Assembly (NCBI GenBank): GCA_027922465.2
Contig: BQMF02000013.1
Coordinates: 1,550,001 to 1,614,000, forward strand
DNA length: 64,000 nt
Direction: 5' to 3'
DNA from: Turritopsis dohrnii
Taxonomy: Eukaryota; Cnidaria; Hydrozoa; Anthoathecata; Oceaniidae
A model generated the notes under the pieces. It saw only the letters and a program-made list of their open reading frames with translations. It searched no databases and had not been told where the DNA came from. The translations under genes and the position numbers were made by a program. Each line of letters begins with the position of its first letter. Within the stretch, counting starts at the first letter, position 1. Positions 24,501 through 36,274 of the stretch are shown piece by piece.

Positions 24501-27500
24501 GCAAAAGTAAATGGAGTCAAGCGGTTTGCTTTTTACGTTCTCACCACAATCTTTTGTAAGATTCGAGATTACTTTGATATCTTTTTATAGGTTTTATATA
24601 TGTCATGAAATGTAACATAAATTGGATAAGTAATGTGGCTTCCTTTTCTTGAAGTTTAACGTTGAGAATAAGGGAGTTCGTCTTATGTATATTCTTTCAA
24701 GAAAAGTATGGCTCAAGTTTCAGCATTATCAGAAGCTATCAAGACTATTTGAAATAACAAAATGTTTCATAATAAACAAAATATTATGAGCATAAAAATA
24801 TTAAAAAGGATATTAACGATCCACTTTATTCTGCTTTTTACTATGTTCACTTTCGATTCAGCTGTTTCATTTGGAAAGTGTTACTTTCTATACATGATAT
24901 GTGACTTTAGACATACTTGACACAACCTCGTACCAACGTGATATCGTACCTCGTACACGAGGTTGATACTTGACACTTACCTATAGATTATACTCTCGTA
25001 CTTGTTACTATGTAAATTTGCTTTTGTTTGTAGATATTTTTAGATAAAGCTGCAAAAAGAGCAGTTTTATCTTTAACAACAAAATGCGAGAACGCAAAAA
25101 AGAAGTGCGACTGGACGGGGGAGCTCAGTTCAATGGATGTATGTATTATTCTATTCAGTTCAATGGATGTATGTGTATTACTCTATTCAGTTCAATGGAT
25201 GTGTGTATTACTCTATTTTTGATAAGAAGTTTATGACGAAAATAGATTTGAATGGCAATATATGATTACTTCAGGGGAAGATACTCACATTTACTCTTCT
25301 CCTTTATTTTGAGATTACGAACCAATTTTTTCCCAACAATTTTCATTTGTTTTTTTACTTTGAAGGACCATTTAAAATCCTGTCCATTTGAAGATATTCT
25401 CTGCCCAAATGAACAATGCCAAGATTCTTTTCCAAGAAGATCGTTAAACCATCACTTGCAGTCCAAATGTAAATATCGAGTCTTGAACTGTCAATATTGC
25501 AAAGAAAAATATATCTATAAGGATGGAAAGGTAATGCTTCCTTTTTGCTTTTTACAACCATTAGAAGAAGTAGTGTTTTATTTGGACATATTCTACAATG
25601 TAATTTGTAGTTTTTCAGCGGAGAGTAATTTCTGCCTTCCCTAAAATCAAGAAGAGGTTTTTACTTAATGAAAGGCATTTCTGTCAGTGTTTCTGTAAAT
25701 GCAATATCGCATTGGTGTATAAACATGTATTGCCGCTGTTTCAGAATCACACAAAACACTGCAAAAGATTTCCAATGGAATGTCTTAACAAGTGCGGGCT
25801 GAAGGATATCCCGAAAGAATCGGTAAGAAAAGAATTTCTTTCGGATTACCATAGATGTACAGGCGACTCTTGAAAATTCGAACACACAGGGAATCGGGAA
25901 AATAGTTCGAGTCATCGAAGGGTTTGAGAAATCGAGTGTTCGAAAAACTTTTTCTAACCCGATAACGTACAGGAATGCGGATACAAGAGTGATCCACGAG
26001 ATATCATTGAAAGTTTCACATACATCTGCGTGAAAACATGATAATATTTATTTTAATTACTTCATTTTTTTTTCTGCTTCCTAACCATATTTTTTGGTAA
26101 TGTTTATTGCAAACAAAAAAAAAACTCCTTCAATGATCTTGAAAATAGCTATCACACAATATCGAGGTGATAATATTTCAAAAAGGAGAAAAAACGTTGT
26201 GCTATACGGAAAATAAAAGTATTAAAAGCAATCAAAAAGAACAACGATAACATCTTTCGTCGATCTTATGGTTAAGAGATGTGAATTTATATATAATGCG
26301 AATCATAATTTTGAAAAGTTAAATTGTTGCAAAATTGTCATGAATTGGAAAGTAAATGTCAGATCCTTTTTAAAAGTGAAAGAAACTTCATATAATTGTG
26401 AATGTGGATTTTACAGTGCAAGCAAAAATGGGTGTAATAAGGTAACAGACCAAGTTATTTTTATTGGGAGCTGTGAAATGATTAACCAATCAGTATACCA
26501 TAAAAAAGTCACATGATACGTAATAGGTACAGTTATTTGCACAATATATATACTATACTAGCTCAAAGAAAGTTTTCAATTAAAAGGTCTCAATGGAAAT
26601 TTCAGGTTATGTTAATTTGTGTGTCAAAACTAAGTTTGTGTATGTATGTTACGGGGAATATGATAAATTGGGAATTATGCATATTCCCCGGTTATCATGC
26701 ATAATAACCCTTACCCTAACCCTAACCCTATGGGGAATTATGTAAAATAACTGGTTAATATCCATAATCCCCGAATTTATCACAATCCCCGTAACATGTA
26801 TACTACTAAAAATCTTAAAGAATCCGATCATTAAAACGAATGTGTGAAAGAGGAAAATAGAGAGATGTAAAAAAAAGTACAGAAATATATTATGAATATA
26901 ATTATGAATGTAATGTTTAAAATAACGAAGAAAAGTAATGATAGGAAATGTTCTCATCCTGAACTATTAAACTTTTATAGGGTTACAATATTCAAGTTTG
27001 TCTAGGGTGATTACGTAACAAAGCAGACAGCAACAAATAAGATTCATGTAATAATCAAGGGCCACCGAACTCAACAAGAAAAATAGCTATTGTTATTATG
27101 AAATATTAATCCAGTTTCCAAATTTTGTCTCAAAAATAAATTCAAGTCAACCGTTAAACATAGTTCAGAATATTACATCCTGTTCTGAAGTAATAACCAT
27201 CCAAAACACGTCGAAAGCATGAAGTTACCATCAAATAAGACCGTAGGTCATTACAGACTTTTAAGGCAATTTTTTTTGGTGACACTAAAAAACACAGAAG
27301 TCATCAATAGGCCATTTTCTTCATGGTCGATAATTTGCCCAAGTCGTGTTGATGTGATCGTTTCTATCGATTAACAATTTGCAGTGCGGTTGAGGAAAAT
27401 GTGTGGAGTCGGATGGTTTCGTTATAGTCACCGGAGATGAAGAGCATTTTTATTGAAGTAGTGTGTATATTTCTATAGATATGCTCACATTCGCAGAAGT

Positions 27501-30228
27501 TCTTCAAAACATTTGCCCGCTAGGAGTGGACAATGATTTTAATATTGTGTTGTTATTTTTTTTTCTTTTTTGTCAAATCTGAGGTTTGTGTTCTGATAAA
27601 AATAATCCTTAAAAATAAGTTTGTGCTGCCTCAAGACAAAACAAAAATGAAAACAATGGTTTAAAGAAACATTTTGACATTTTTGAACTGAATAGGGAAA
27701 ATTTTCATCTAAGCTTGCAGTTTAACTGCGTTTCCATCATTAAACGACCATTCTTTCTGCAGTTTATTTACTCGACAAAGGTAATTTTTTATTTTTTAGA
27801 TGGCCAACCATATTGGTGAATGTCCATTGTCAGTACTACCATGCACATACTCAGATATTGGATGTCAGTTCAAGGTAGAAATTTATAGTTTATATTCAGT
27901 TGTATGTTCAGGGACTGCGGAGCAAAATTTCGTTAGGGGGGTGGGGGACTAATTAAGGTCAAGAAAATTTTGCGAATTTTATTGGATGAGAATGGCTAAA
28001 ACTGCAAAACACTTTTAACCGATAAAATTATTGCCAAATCCAGAGGCGTATTCAGGGTCAGTCAGAAAACCTGGAGGAGTCCAACATTATGATATTTCTT
28101 TTTAGTCTTAAGTATCGATTAGGTTCCTTTTCTACCCTAAATGACTCAACTCTCCTCCATAAACTTTGACTGAACTCTGGCTACGCCTCTGAAACATCTA
28201 GTAATCCACTATCATCCACCAACCTGTTTCAAGAAGTACCTATTGGTGGGTAGTTTTCAAGAGGAATGCAGATTTCAGTTGTCATGCCCTTGTCTTAAAG
28301 AAGAGAAAGTAGCCTTCATCGAAAGCGTATCTAAAAGCTAGAATTTGTAATAAACGTCTAGGAGAGGTAATACGGTACACAAATTCATACTGGAAGAATG
28401 CATATTTGAATTTGACATCATACAGATTGTTGATAGCCAAATCACACGATTTTGTCTAGAAGAATTCACACAGTTCATATTTATATTTTAAATTCAAAAC
28501 TTGTTTTAAAAAGGAGTTATAACAGATTTCGAATATAACAATTTGCCGGTGATTAAAAAAGCGAATACATCAGTAATATTCCATTATTTAACAAGAGCCA
28601 GATGGCACAAAACGGTAGCAGCAAAAGTACTTGCCACAAGAATACTTTTAAATTTGAAATTTTACTTAAATTCTTAAACGTTCTGTAAACGTTATTTCTT
28701 GAGATATCTTACAGGTGGAAAACAGGCATAAACGATATTATAATGTTTAAAATTACTAACTCGTGTAAATAGGGTCTAATCGTAACACACCAGCAATTAA
28801 ATTAATTAGAAGACAAAAGAATTATACATGCATGAGCTGTTAATAACGTACGTTTTTTTTATAAGAGCTTATGTATAAAAAAAAACGCGTTTCTTCCAAA
28901 AAAAATGTATGTTTTGAATTATAATTTTTCGAAACCGAAAATGAATTCGAACAGATAACTGCCTTTTTTTAACTTGATTTTTGAAAACCTTGATGTTCAA
29001 AGACAGAACAAATAGCTAACAAACGTAGAAAGTAATAAGAAAGTCTGATCTGAGCTTTACTGACACGAAAAACATATCTATTATCAAGTGCCAAAGTACA
29101 CTGATTCGGTACCATTAGTAGCTAAAAGTTCCAGTTTTATGTAGACCTATTTGATTAATATCCATTCTTCACCAATTAAGTTATAAAATATCAAAGAAAA
29201 CGTATTTTAAATGTATGTGATTGAAAACCTTTAAAAATTCAAAAGGCTGCGTTCGTTCATTAGAATGTATATCGAGTTTTTAGTGGGGACTCGCAGACTC
29301 TAAATCGCAGACTAATTGCCATTTCGGCCGGAGGAGGAGGAGGAGGAGTCCACGGGTGTTTTAATACGGTATTCGCTTTCGCTGCTACCGTAATAAGTTA
29401 TAACTTGTCATAATTCATTCGGATAAGTAAAAGAAGTATTTTTTTTAAAATCATTATTTTAATTTCAATAAATACAATTTTGAGAAATACGTCTTTTAAT
29501 TACCCGAATGAATTATTCCATATTGTCTTAAACTTGGCAATCATTTTGCTTTTGGGAATGTTGGAAAAGCTTCTGCGTTGTACATGTTGTACATCGTCTG
29601 ATGGATGTTATAGATGCTTTTTGTAATCACACTTTATCTCTGTCACAAATAGGGTCGACGAGGAGACCTAGAGGAACATGTCAAACAGACGGTCAACGAG
29701 CACTTGGCAATGGCTGTGGCAAAGGTCCGAGTTAATGAATCACGCTCAATATGTATAAACGGTTATTTCGTTTGGCCAATCAGAAACTTTCGCGCACAAT
29801 TTGATGCTGCTAAAAATTCCGACGAAGAGGTCGCCATATTTAGTCAGCCATTTTACACTTCACAGTATGGTTATAAACTCCGCATCAAAGCTTATCTAAA
29901 TGGACGTGACCGAGGTAAAGGCACCCATCTTTCGCTGTACTTAATAATCATGAAGGGAGAATATGATGCTCTTCTGGAATGGCCCTTTAACCAGAAAATT
30001 ACATTTTATTTACTGGATCAAGGCGAGCAACGGAAACATAAACTACACCAGTTGAGTCCAAATCGCTCGCTACCTAATGTGAGAGCTGTCTTTAATAAGC
30101 CTACTGGCAAAGAAAATCTTGGTATTGGAAATCCAAGTTTTGTATCGCATGAAGCTATTGATGCAGGGGAGTTTGTTAAAGATGATGCCATATTCATGAA
30201 ATGTGAAGTTGAACCATACTCGAAATAA
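21511..30228 (+). CDS. TRAF family adaptor (RING, five zinc fingers, MATH)
   Basis: Seven exons, 21511-21686, 22259-22313, 25034-25138, 25366-25530, 25745-25822, 27800-27874 and 29653-30228, join in frame to 409 residues. The N-terminal RING is the TRAF type: C28, C31, C44, H46, C49, C52, C66 and D69 (CPLD in the last pair). Exons 3-6 encode about five TRAF-type zinc fingers (residues about 95-235), with KSC, SKC, KHC and GEC spacers. The last exon encodes a MATH/TRAF-C domain from about 250. TRAFs are cytoplasmic adaptors and ubiquitin ligases downstream of TNF and Toll/IL-1 type receptors. There is almost no coiled coil between fingers and MATH, unlike vertebrate TRAF2/3/5. Intron 2 (2.7 kb) is filled with mobile elements. 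I do not assign a TRAF number. Confidence 0.9.
22405..23552 (+). mobile_element. 1.15 kb interspersed repeat, copy B
   Basis: Same family and orientation as copies A and C, with the same first and last bases. It sits in intron 2 of the TRAF gene. Its CAT tract is short. It ends CTAG followed by T, and only nine bases later the mariner-type element at 23562 begins. Confidence 0.75.
23562..24395. mobile_element. Mariner-type non-autonomous TIR element
   Basis: The inverted ends CAGTGTGTCCCACAGAATTT and (complement) CAGTGTGTCCCAGAGAATTT, continuing CGGTCTGAG, are flanked by TA on both sides. The interior of about 830 bp has no transposase. It is related only at the extreme ends to the element at 402-1334. 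It lies in TRAF intron 2. Confidence 0.85.
24923..24965. mobile_element. 43-bp mini-element with 10-bp target duplication
   Basis: The left end CAACCTCGTAC and the right end GTACACGAGGTTG are inverted repeats. The 10-base direct repeat ATACTTGACA flanks the unit exactly. The ends match the CAACCTCG family. At 43 bp it is among the smallest units here that still show a target-site duplication. Confidence 0.75.
25125..25218 (+). repeat. Triplicated exon 3/intron 3 splice donor
   Basis: The string TCAGTTCAATGGATGTATGT occurs at 25125 and 25155, with a third, slightly changed copy (GATGTGTG) at 25187. Each copy carries GGAT|GT, the TRAF exon 3 donor. Using the second donor (GT at 25169) would add 30 bases, an in-frame VCIILFSSMD. 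Using the third (GT at 25201) would shift the frame. Confidence 0.8.
25865..25970. repeat. Pogo/Tigger-like terminal remnant
   Basis: Repeated TTCGAA-type strings (ATTCGAACACACAGGGAATC, GTTCGAGTCATCG, GTGTTCGAAAAACTTTT) resemble the ends of pogo/Tigger elements, which read like TCGAACCTC..TTCGAA. Similar strings occur at 38508-38680. The element is decayed and its ends are unclear. Confidence 0.35.
26644..26803. mobile_element. Palindromic element with internal telomere-like repeat
   Basis: The left arm GTATGTTACGGGGAATATGA and the right arm (complement TATACATGTTACGGGGATTG), both continuing TGATAAATT, form imperfect inverted repeats. Near the centre, 26708-26730 reads CCCTTACCCTAACCCTAACCCTA, a short run of the animal telomere unit TTAGGG on the opposite strand. 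Located in TRAF intron 5. Confidence 0.6.
27425..27522 (+). repeat. ATTTCTATAGAAAT-family short repeat, copy 1
   Basis: A diverged copy of a 110-150 bp family found about ten times in this window. The common core runs from TCACTGCGACGAAGAGCATT through ATTGAAATAGTGTGTATATT, the palindrome ATTTCTATAGAAAT and CACTCCTTCGCAG. The ends resemble CCCAGTGGGCAAA inverted. It lies in TRAF intron 5. Confidence 0.6.
27909..27965. repeat. CAGGGACCGCGGAGC-type terminus
   Basis: CAGGGACTGCGGAGCAAAAT, continuing TTCG, matches an end of the small TIR element at 57458-57547. The other end was not identified here. Confidence 0.5.
28041..28191. mobile_element. CAGAGGCGTA MITE, copy 1
   Basis: The inverted ends CAGAGGCGTATTCAGGGTCA and (complement) CAGAGGCGTAGCCAGAGTTC enclose about 150 bp with conserved internal strings AGTCTTAAGTATCGATTAGG and CTCTCCTCCA. 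Two more copies lie at 48279-48430 and 50539-50703. The ends look hAT-like. No transposase. Confidence 0.75.
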
Positions 30229-31072
30229 AACAAAATATGTGAACTTGAAAGAAATCGTCTAAGTTGAATGTGTAAGCAATAGCGCTCGTAAAACAAATGG
30301 GAAGGAAGTATATAGCTATATACAAATATGAATGATGAACGTATGATAGCAATATCTATGCATTTCCAGATCTTTGAAGTGACTTTGATCTTGTTCAGAT
30401 CATATCGAGGTTATGCCTGTCAACTTTTGACTCTTGACTCCTGAACTTAAAAATATGAAGCTTGTTCCTTCGTGAAATTACATGAAGACACTGCGATTGA
30501 GTGTATTTTCATTGAAGTGGTGTGCATAGTTGTTTGTGCCATTTAATAGAATAATAGAAATATACTTCTCCGCGTGTCTTCTGAAAAATTTGCATAGTGG
30601 GACTATATGTTGAGGTCGATGATAATGTGAAGTTAAAGTGTGATTTTTGATTTTTTGGAATGGACTAGAAATTTCAAATTTTAATCTACGAAATATAAAA
30701 AGGTTCAGATATCAACCAATGAGAAGTGCTAATATTTGACAAATAATTCAAATAATAACTGACGTTATTATATAATAGATTATATCAAATTATTACATGC
30801 ACTGTCTTGAGGGGAGGGGGATGTACAAGCGATGTACAAAGTTCCATTTTCCTGTGGCAAAATATTCAAAATTCAACGACAAATGCTTTTTGGGCCATAT
30901 AGATTTGTCGCCAAGTTTTGTCGTTTCAAAAATCAAAAAGATAAAAAGAATTTTTTTCTTCAAAATACTATACACTCACTCTTGTAGGGTTATTTTTGGA
31001 ATAACTTACTGATAGACACTAAAAGAATATATTAGCTGCGCGTTTGTCAACATCTATATATTAATAGCCGAT
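30229..31072. other. Intergenic downstream of TRAF
   Basis: An AATAAA overlaps the TRAF stop codon (30224-30229). A decayed copy of the ATTTCTATAGAAAT-family repeat lies at about 30482-30600. No gene found. Confidence 0.4.
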
Positions 31073-31542
31073 TCTCCGTTTGTCCGTTTGTCCGTTTGTC
31101 TGTTACGCAAAATGGTAGATGTGAACTGCTAAAGAGAGTCAGCAATGTAAGATCACACATAAATTATTTCTTTTCTTGTGCTCGACGTCAGTGTGAAACC
31201 ATTGTATTGAGACCCTAATCGAATGCGACGTTTAGGGAAAATTATCTCGATAACCAATAGGGATTACTGAAGTTTTTTGGGGTCCGCGATACAGGCGATG
31301 GGGTGACGAAAAATTTGGGTCTAATTTTTTTTGGGGAGGGGTCTGTGACGTCATCAAAATCTTTGAACGATGATATCTCTGTAACGGTTGATCGTAGCGG
31401 AACGATCCCATACATTTTTTTGATCAGTTTTTCGAGCTCTACAACATGGGAATACTTTCGGTTGCCAATTCCTTAATTTTATTTTTCGTGAAGTCAACGC
31501 ATGCTGAACATGGGCGGCGAACGACGCCGCCTTGGCGGCTAG
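31073..31542 (+). mobile_element. Candidate non-autonomous Helitron
   Basis: It starts TCTCCGTTTGTCCGTTTGTC (tandem TCCGTTTG units) and ends with the perfect hairpin GCCGCC-TT-GGCGGC running into CTAG followed by T, the arrangement of Helitron 3' ends (hairpin then CTRR, T flank). The 470 bp interior is non-coding. A similar inner segment lies inverted at 49215-49340. Confidence 0.55.
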
Positions 31543-32304
31543 TTAAATGAAAAAATAAAGAACACAATGTTGCAATGCACGGTTTTCACGATCCGACGAA
31601 TTCTCGTCGCTTTTTTTGTAACGAACTTTATGGTATGTTTCCACTGTGCTGGATTGTTATCAGAACAATCTAATTAACGTGTCGAAACGGAGTTGAAAAT
31701 CCTATTCCAAAAAGCATCGGCACGGTAAATAAACTTTCAATCACAGTTAGTCCAGTCGTCGAAGTCAAAAACACCCCTAACCTGGGAAAAATTGTACAAA
31801 ATTTGACACACTTAACCAGTTTCATATGTAGATTACTAGAAAGAAAAGCCCCGTTTGTTGCCCTTATAGAAAATGAGAAATCTGTCATATTCAAAAGTGG
31901 CGATTTTCAAAATTTATTTATACTGACGAGTATTACCAAAGCCGTAAGTATATGCTCGATCCCCACATATCAAGGGAAAGACTTATAACTCAGTCATATA
32001 ACCTTTCCTATAATCTCCGAATTGAATTTTATAGTAACTGCACACTGGCCTTCGGGCAAGTTAGTGCAATGCTATACGTAACTCTGGCGGTAAGTCAACT
32101 ACTAGTTAGTCGGCGGGCAGAAGAACCAACCTTTCCTGGGTTGGAAGCCCAAGGACTAAAAACTCTCGGTTACTTACTTACTTACTTACTTACTTATAAT
32201 CTATGTTCTACTTGTTAATTTTTTTGTATCTGAAAGATTTCATAAACATAAAATGACTTACTTACTATCCTTTTATTAATACTTTCTTTCATTTTGGCGT
32301 ATGG
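31543..32304. other. Intergenic, (TTAC)n microsatellite
   Basis: Nothing coding is supported. A run of CTTA/TTAC units lies at about 32172-32196. The stretch ends with the nine-base GGCGTATGG that is repeated on the far side of the next element. Confidence 0.4.
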
Positions 32305-34539
32305 CAACCTCGAACCCAGGGTCTCTTGCCTTTTCGATATACGGATAATAGCGGCAAAGAAGACCCTGCTGGGGAACGCTGGTCACGTGACATGAAAATT
32401 ACACAAAATCTGTGTAATTTTTATAAGAGGTGGCCCGAAGAAATTTTGTCTCGTGCATTCAGTTTTTTATATAGTCACATTACAACCAATATAGAGACCA
32501 AATATAGTTCGTCGAGTTCACTCGAGCTCATTTTCTGCAAAACTTAGTTGTTTACAAGACTTCAACAGCATTCTGGAAAGACGGTGTTTCTGATTTGATA
32601 AAGATTTTATTCGTTATCAAAGTTATTACATTCGAAAACCTTGAGTGATAAAAGGGAGATTGCAAAATTCGTGTGGTGTTTTGTGGATTTTATCTTTGTA
32701 ACGAGCTGTGGTTTATTTTGGAGACACATCCAGAAACAGAAGCAGAAAATTAAAACTTGAGTGTATTGAGGTTCAATCTTCCACAAAAAAAAATATAAAT
32801 AGCCAATAAAGGCACACAAAAAGTAAAAACAAACTATGAAGATAATACATAAACAACAAATAATACAACAGTGCAGTGGTGAGAGAAGATTCTCATGAAA
32901 TAATGTTTGGGATGAAGAACTTATTCAAATATATTAAATGATTCAACATTGTTATTTATATCAAAATTTGCAAAGCTCACTGGTCAGTAGATGTATGTCT
33001 ATTTCGAAAAAGCTCTATAACTTCTTCTTGTAAGTGACCTAAGTATTATCAAGTATACGTTTGTCACAAATGAAGACAGAACAACATAACTTATAAAATT
33101 TTCACACTTCTTTAACCTATGGAGTCTTTCTCAAGTGCCAAGTGTCAATATATACTTATTAGTATACTTAAAAATGATGTTTGTTGTATGTGTTAACTAC
33201 CCTTATTATGTATTATGTATGTTGAAAAAGAAGTATTTTTATTATGAATTCTTGTAGGATCTTGTCAGGATTTGAACCAGATTTTAACATATGTTGAGTG
33301 AAATTTGTTGTTAGTTTCAAGGTTACTATGTGATCGAAAACAGGATGGTATTCTGTATGAATACTGATACTTCAAATTTCAGGGAAATTGCTTTTTAGAT
33401 TGTTATCTTCCCTTATCGTCTCAGTCTTTCTTGTCAGTCCATTCTTCTCTCTCTGACAATTTGCAGGATTTTTATAACCACGCTATGTGACGTATAATAG
33501 TTTTAAATCATTACATGGGATCTTGAATCCATTATGGCAGATGGTTTAGTTTTGAGTAAACGATGTATTGTTGTTAAGTGTAAAGTTTACCTTTATCCTT
33601 TTATGTATTTTGCTAAACGATATATATACAGCTTAAGATTTAGAATTCTTAAGTCAATGTATACCTTTTTATGAAAATCCTACAAATTGTGATATACCGT
33701 AATGTAAAAATTAGATAACATTTTCATTCTTTGTATGTGCACATGCTTGTTTTAGTTTTTGATCCCATTTCTGGATTGCAACGTTTTGTTAAGACCCACA
33801 TATTGAACGATTTTGCTTCAGAAACGTTGTGATTTATATTCATCAACTGAAGCCACTAAATTCTAATAAGGAATCTGAGTGTGAATGGAAATTAGCTATA
33901 TAAATTTAATAATTCTATGATATTTAAATATGGAAATATAGGTCAATCTGTGATTAACAAATAATGTTTCAACTATGTATTTGTATGTATTTGTGATTTC
34001 TGTAGTTTTATTGTTGATAATATTAAAAAATCATGTCATAAAAATAATTCATGTTTTCCTCCCAGAAATGATTGAAGATGGTCATCCTCATATTTCTAAA
34101 TTATGCTCTTAAATTTTAGCACATGTGTGTGAGCCTACAATTTAAGTTCTTAGAAACTATGTTCTTCTAAAAAAGACTGCCATAATTCATCACTATTCTA
34201 GTCAAAAGAGCATGAAAATTTATCTTGTTCACTTGTTGATTATTTTAAGAACTTTTTGTTGTTAGCCTTTCTCATTGTAAATACATAATGTCACCATACC
34301 AGTGCTTTTTGAATTGAAATGATAGCTAAAATAATGTTATTTTGAATAATTAAATTTTTAGACTCCAATTCTTATCTTCCTCAGCAGTAACTCGGATGAT
34401 TTCTTCTTTTTGCTCGAAAATCCTACGGTCGTTGTAATATTTTCAGCCAATAGAATTCGTTAATTCGGTAGCGTTTGCCAGGGTCTTCTTTGCCGCTATC
34501 CGTGTATCGAAAAGGCAAGAGACCCTGGGTTCGAGGTTG
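32305..34539. mobile_element. 2.2 kb long-TIR DNA element (MULE-like)
   Basis: The termini CAACCTCGAACCCAGGGTCT, continuing CTTGCCTTTTCGATA, are inverted at the right end. Further similarity (GCGGCAAAGAAGACCCTG) brings the TIRs to about 75 bases. The nine-base direct repeat GGCGTATGG flanks the element exactly. TSDs of 9-10 bases with long TIRs point to Mutator-like elements rather than P or hAT (8 bases). The interior (about 32600-34400) is AT-rich with no transposase; a minus frame at 32607-32819 is not convincing. Miniature relatives lie at 19034, 24923 and 62128, and a terminus at 16879. Confidence 0.85.
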
Positions 34540-35122
34540 GGCGTATGGGTATGATGCACCAATCTCGCTCTTGGATCTACCGTTATGACTTGCAAACTTG
34601 ATCCCTTTTATATGGTTGAGTCTAGCTAACAATTTCATGTAGCTAATCAGACCTTTTTGTGAAAACCCTTATGTTGTAATCTTTTACTATCAAACTGAAT
34701 CAACCAAAAAACTTTTACAAGGTTTACATATTACGAAGTTTCAATAAATTAAAATTATAAGATAAACTACCTTATCGGACAAAACTTAGTCGGACAAAAT
34801 TTTAGTCGGACGAAAATATTAGTCGGACGAAAATATTAGTCGGACAAAATTTTAGTAACCTCCAAATATTTTAATCACTTTTGTCCGACTAATAATTTTG
34901 TCCGACTAAAATTTTGGTCTTTTTCTAAAATTTCATAACTTACTTAATTTTCGATAAGGATTATCAAAAAGCGTGCGGAAGTGAGCCGATTACTCTAAGT
35001 TCTAGGTGTGTATAGGAAAACCAGGGAAAATGCATATTTAATAAAAATAGTTTTGCCGACGTGAACAACAAAATCATCATACCACGACGAAAAAAATCCT
35101 AATTAAAAAGGTTGTAGTATAA

Positions 35123-36272
35123 TTGCCTCCGCAGCGAGCGTAAGCGAGCGAGGAGGCATAGTAGTTTCACGAGATAGGCGAATGTCAGTTTCCGATTTTG
35201 TTCTTCATCATCTTCATCATCCTCCAACTTTCGTGTTGACGTTACACGGTGAAATACAATTATTAGCTGACTTTGCTTTTTTCCCGTTTCAAAGCATGGT
35301 ACTGTAAGTGGGAGAGACAGAATGTTTTTTCGTATCTCTTTCCTAATTTATTATTGTATTATACTATGTTATTTAGGAAGATCGTATGCTAAAATTGCTT
35401 AGACATTTTTCGTGTTACTTTTGTGTTGTTTTAGTGAGGTGAACGACAAGGATTTTGAAGCACAGCTTGAAATCCGAAATTTTGCCAACCATACATTTTA
35501 TTTTTGTATATATTTTAACTCTAAATTTTTCTTTCAATAATTTTGTTTAATGCACTGATTTTTGGCAGATCTTGCCTTCAAAAGATTTTAATTGGATTTC
35601 TGTGTGTTCAAGAAAGCCATATTACAAATTGTCGTTCTTCGTGTTTTTCTTCTTTGACTGTCTTCCAAACCTAGTGTGATCATGATCAATAAAACCTATA
35701 TATTTTTTTCTTATTTTTTTTTTATGTAAACATTGGCTATTTTTTGTTTTAAATCAAAGTTGAAACGCAATGGATTTTTCGCTTTAATTTTTTGTTTGAA
35801 AAAGTTTTTTTTTTGGCTCTTACAGAATGTCTTTAACAAATCTTATTTTAATTATAAAAATTATAAAATATGTATCCATGGTTTCAATTCACACATTTCT
35901 CTTGTTTGTAGCAAATACTTTCTGATATTACTTCTTAAGCCTTATTTACACTTTTTGAAAGGTATATTAGTATCGGTGTAACTTAGATCTAACAGATAAC
36001 AAAAAGTAACAAAGTTTTGTCCATATTTTCATCTGTTTAAGTGTAGATCTATTTGGTTTGCATGTTGCAAGTTGGTTTTGAAATGCCGAAAACTGACTTT
36101 TTCGAAATATTTAAGCATATAACTTTGCCTCATATCAGGTCCCAAAACAACCCAAACATTCTTTTTTCGGTCAAAAACTTGTTTTCGTTTCCGCTGTTAA
36201 TGTGTAGCTTGCTGTGTGTACAAATTGGAATGCTTGAGTGCGGGGGCATTTTTAGCTAAAGCTACATGCTAG
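35123..36272 (+). mobile_element. 1.15 kb interspersed repeat, copy C
   Basis: Third copy of the family, with the same ends and orientation as A and B. It is nested within the ACCTTATCGG element and its CTAG end falls two bases from the stop codon of the minus-strand coding tail at 36275. The first bases read TTGCCTCCGC here. Confidence 0.75.
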
Positions 36273-36274
36273 TT

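Noticed and set aside
26708..26730. CCCTAA repeats as a chromosome end
   Set aside because: Only about four units, embedded in an intron with genes on both sides; it is interstitial.
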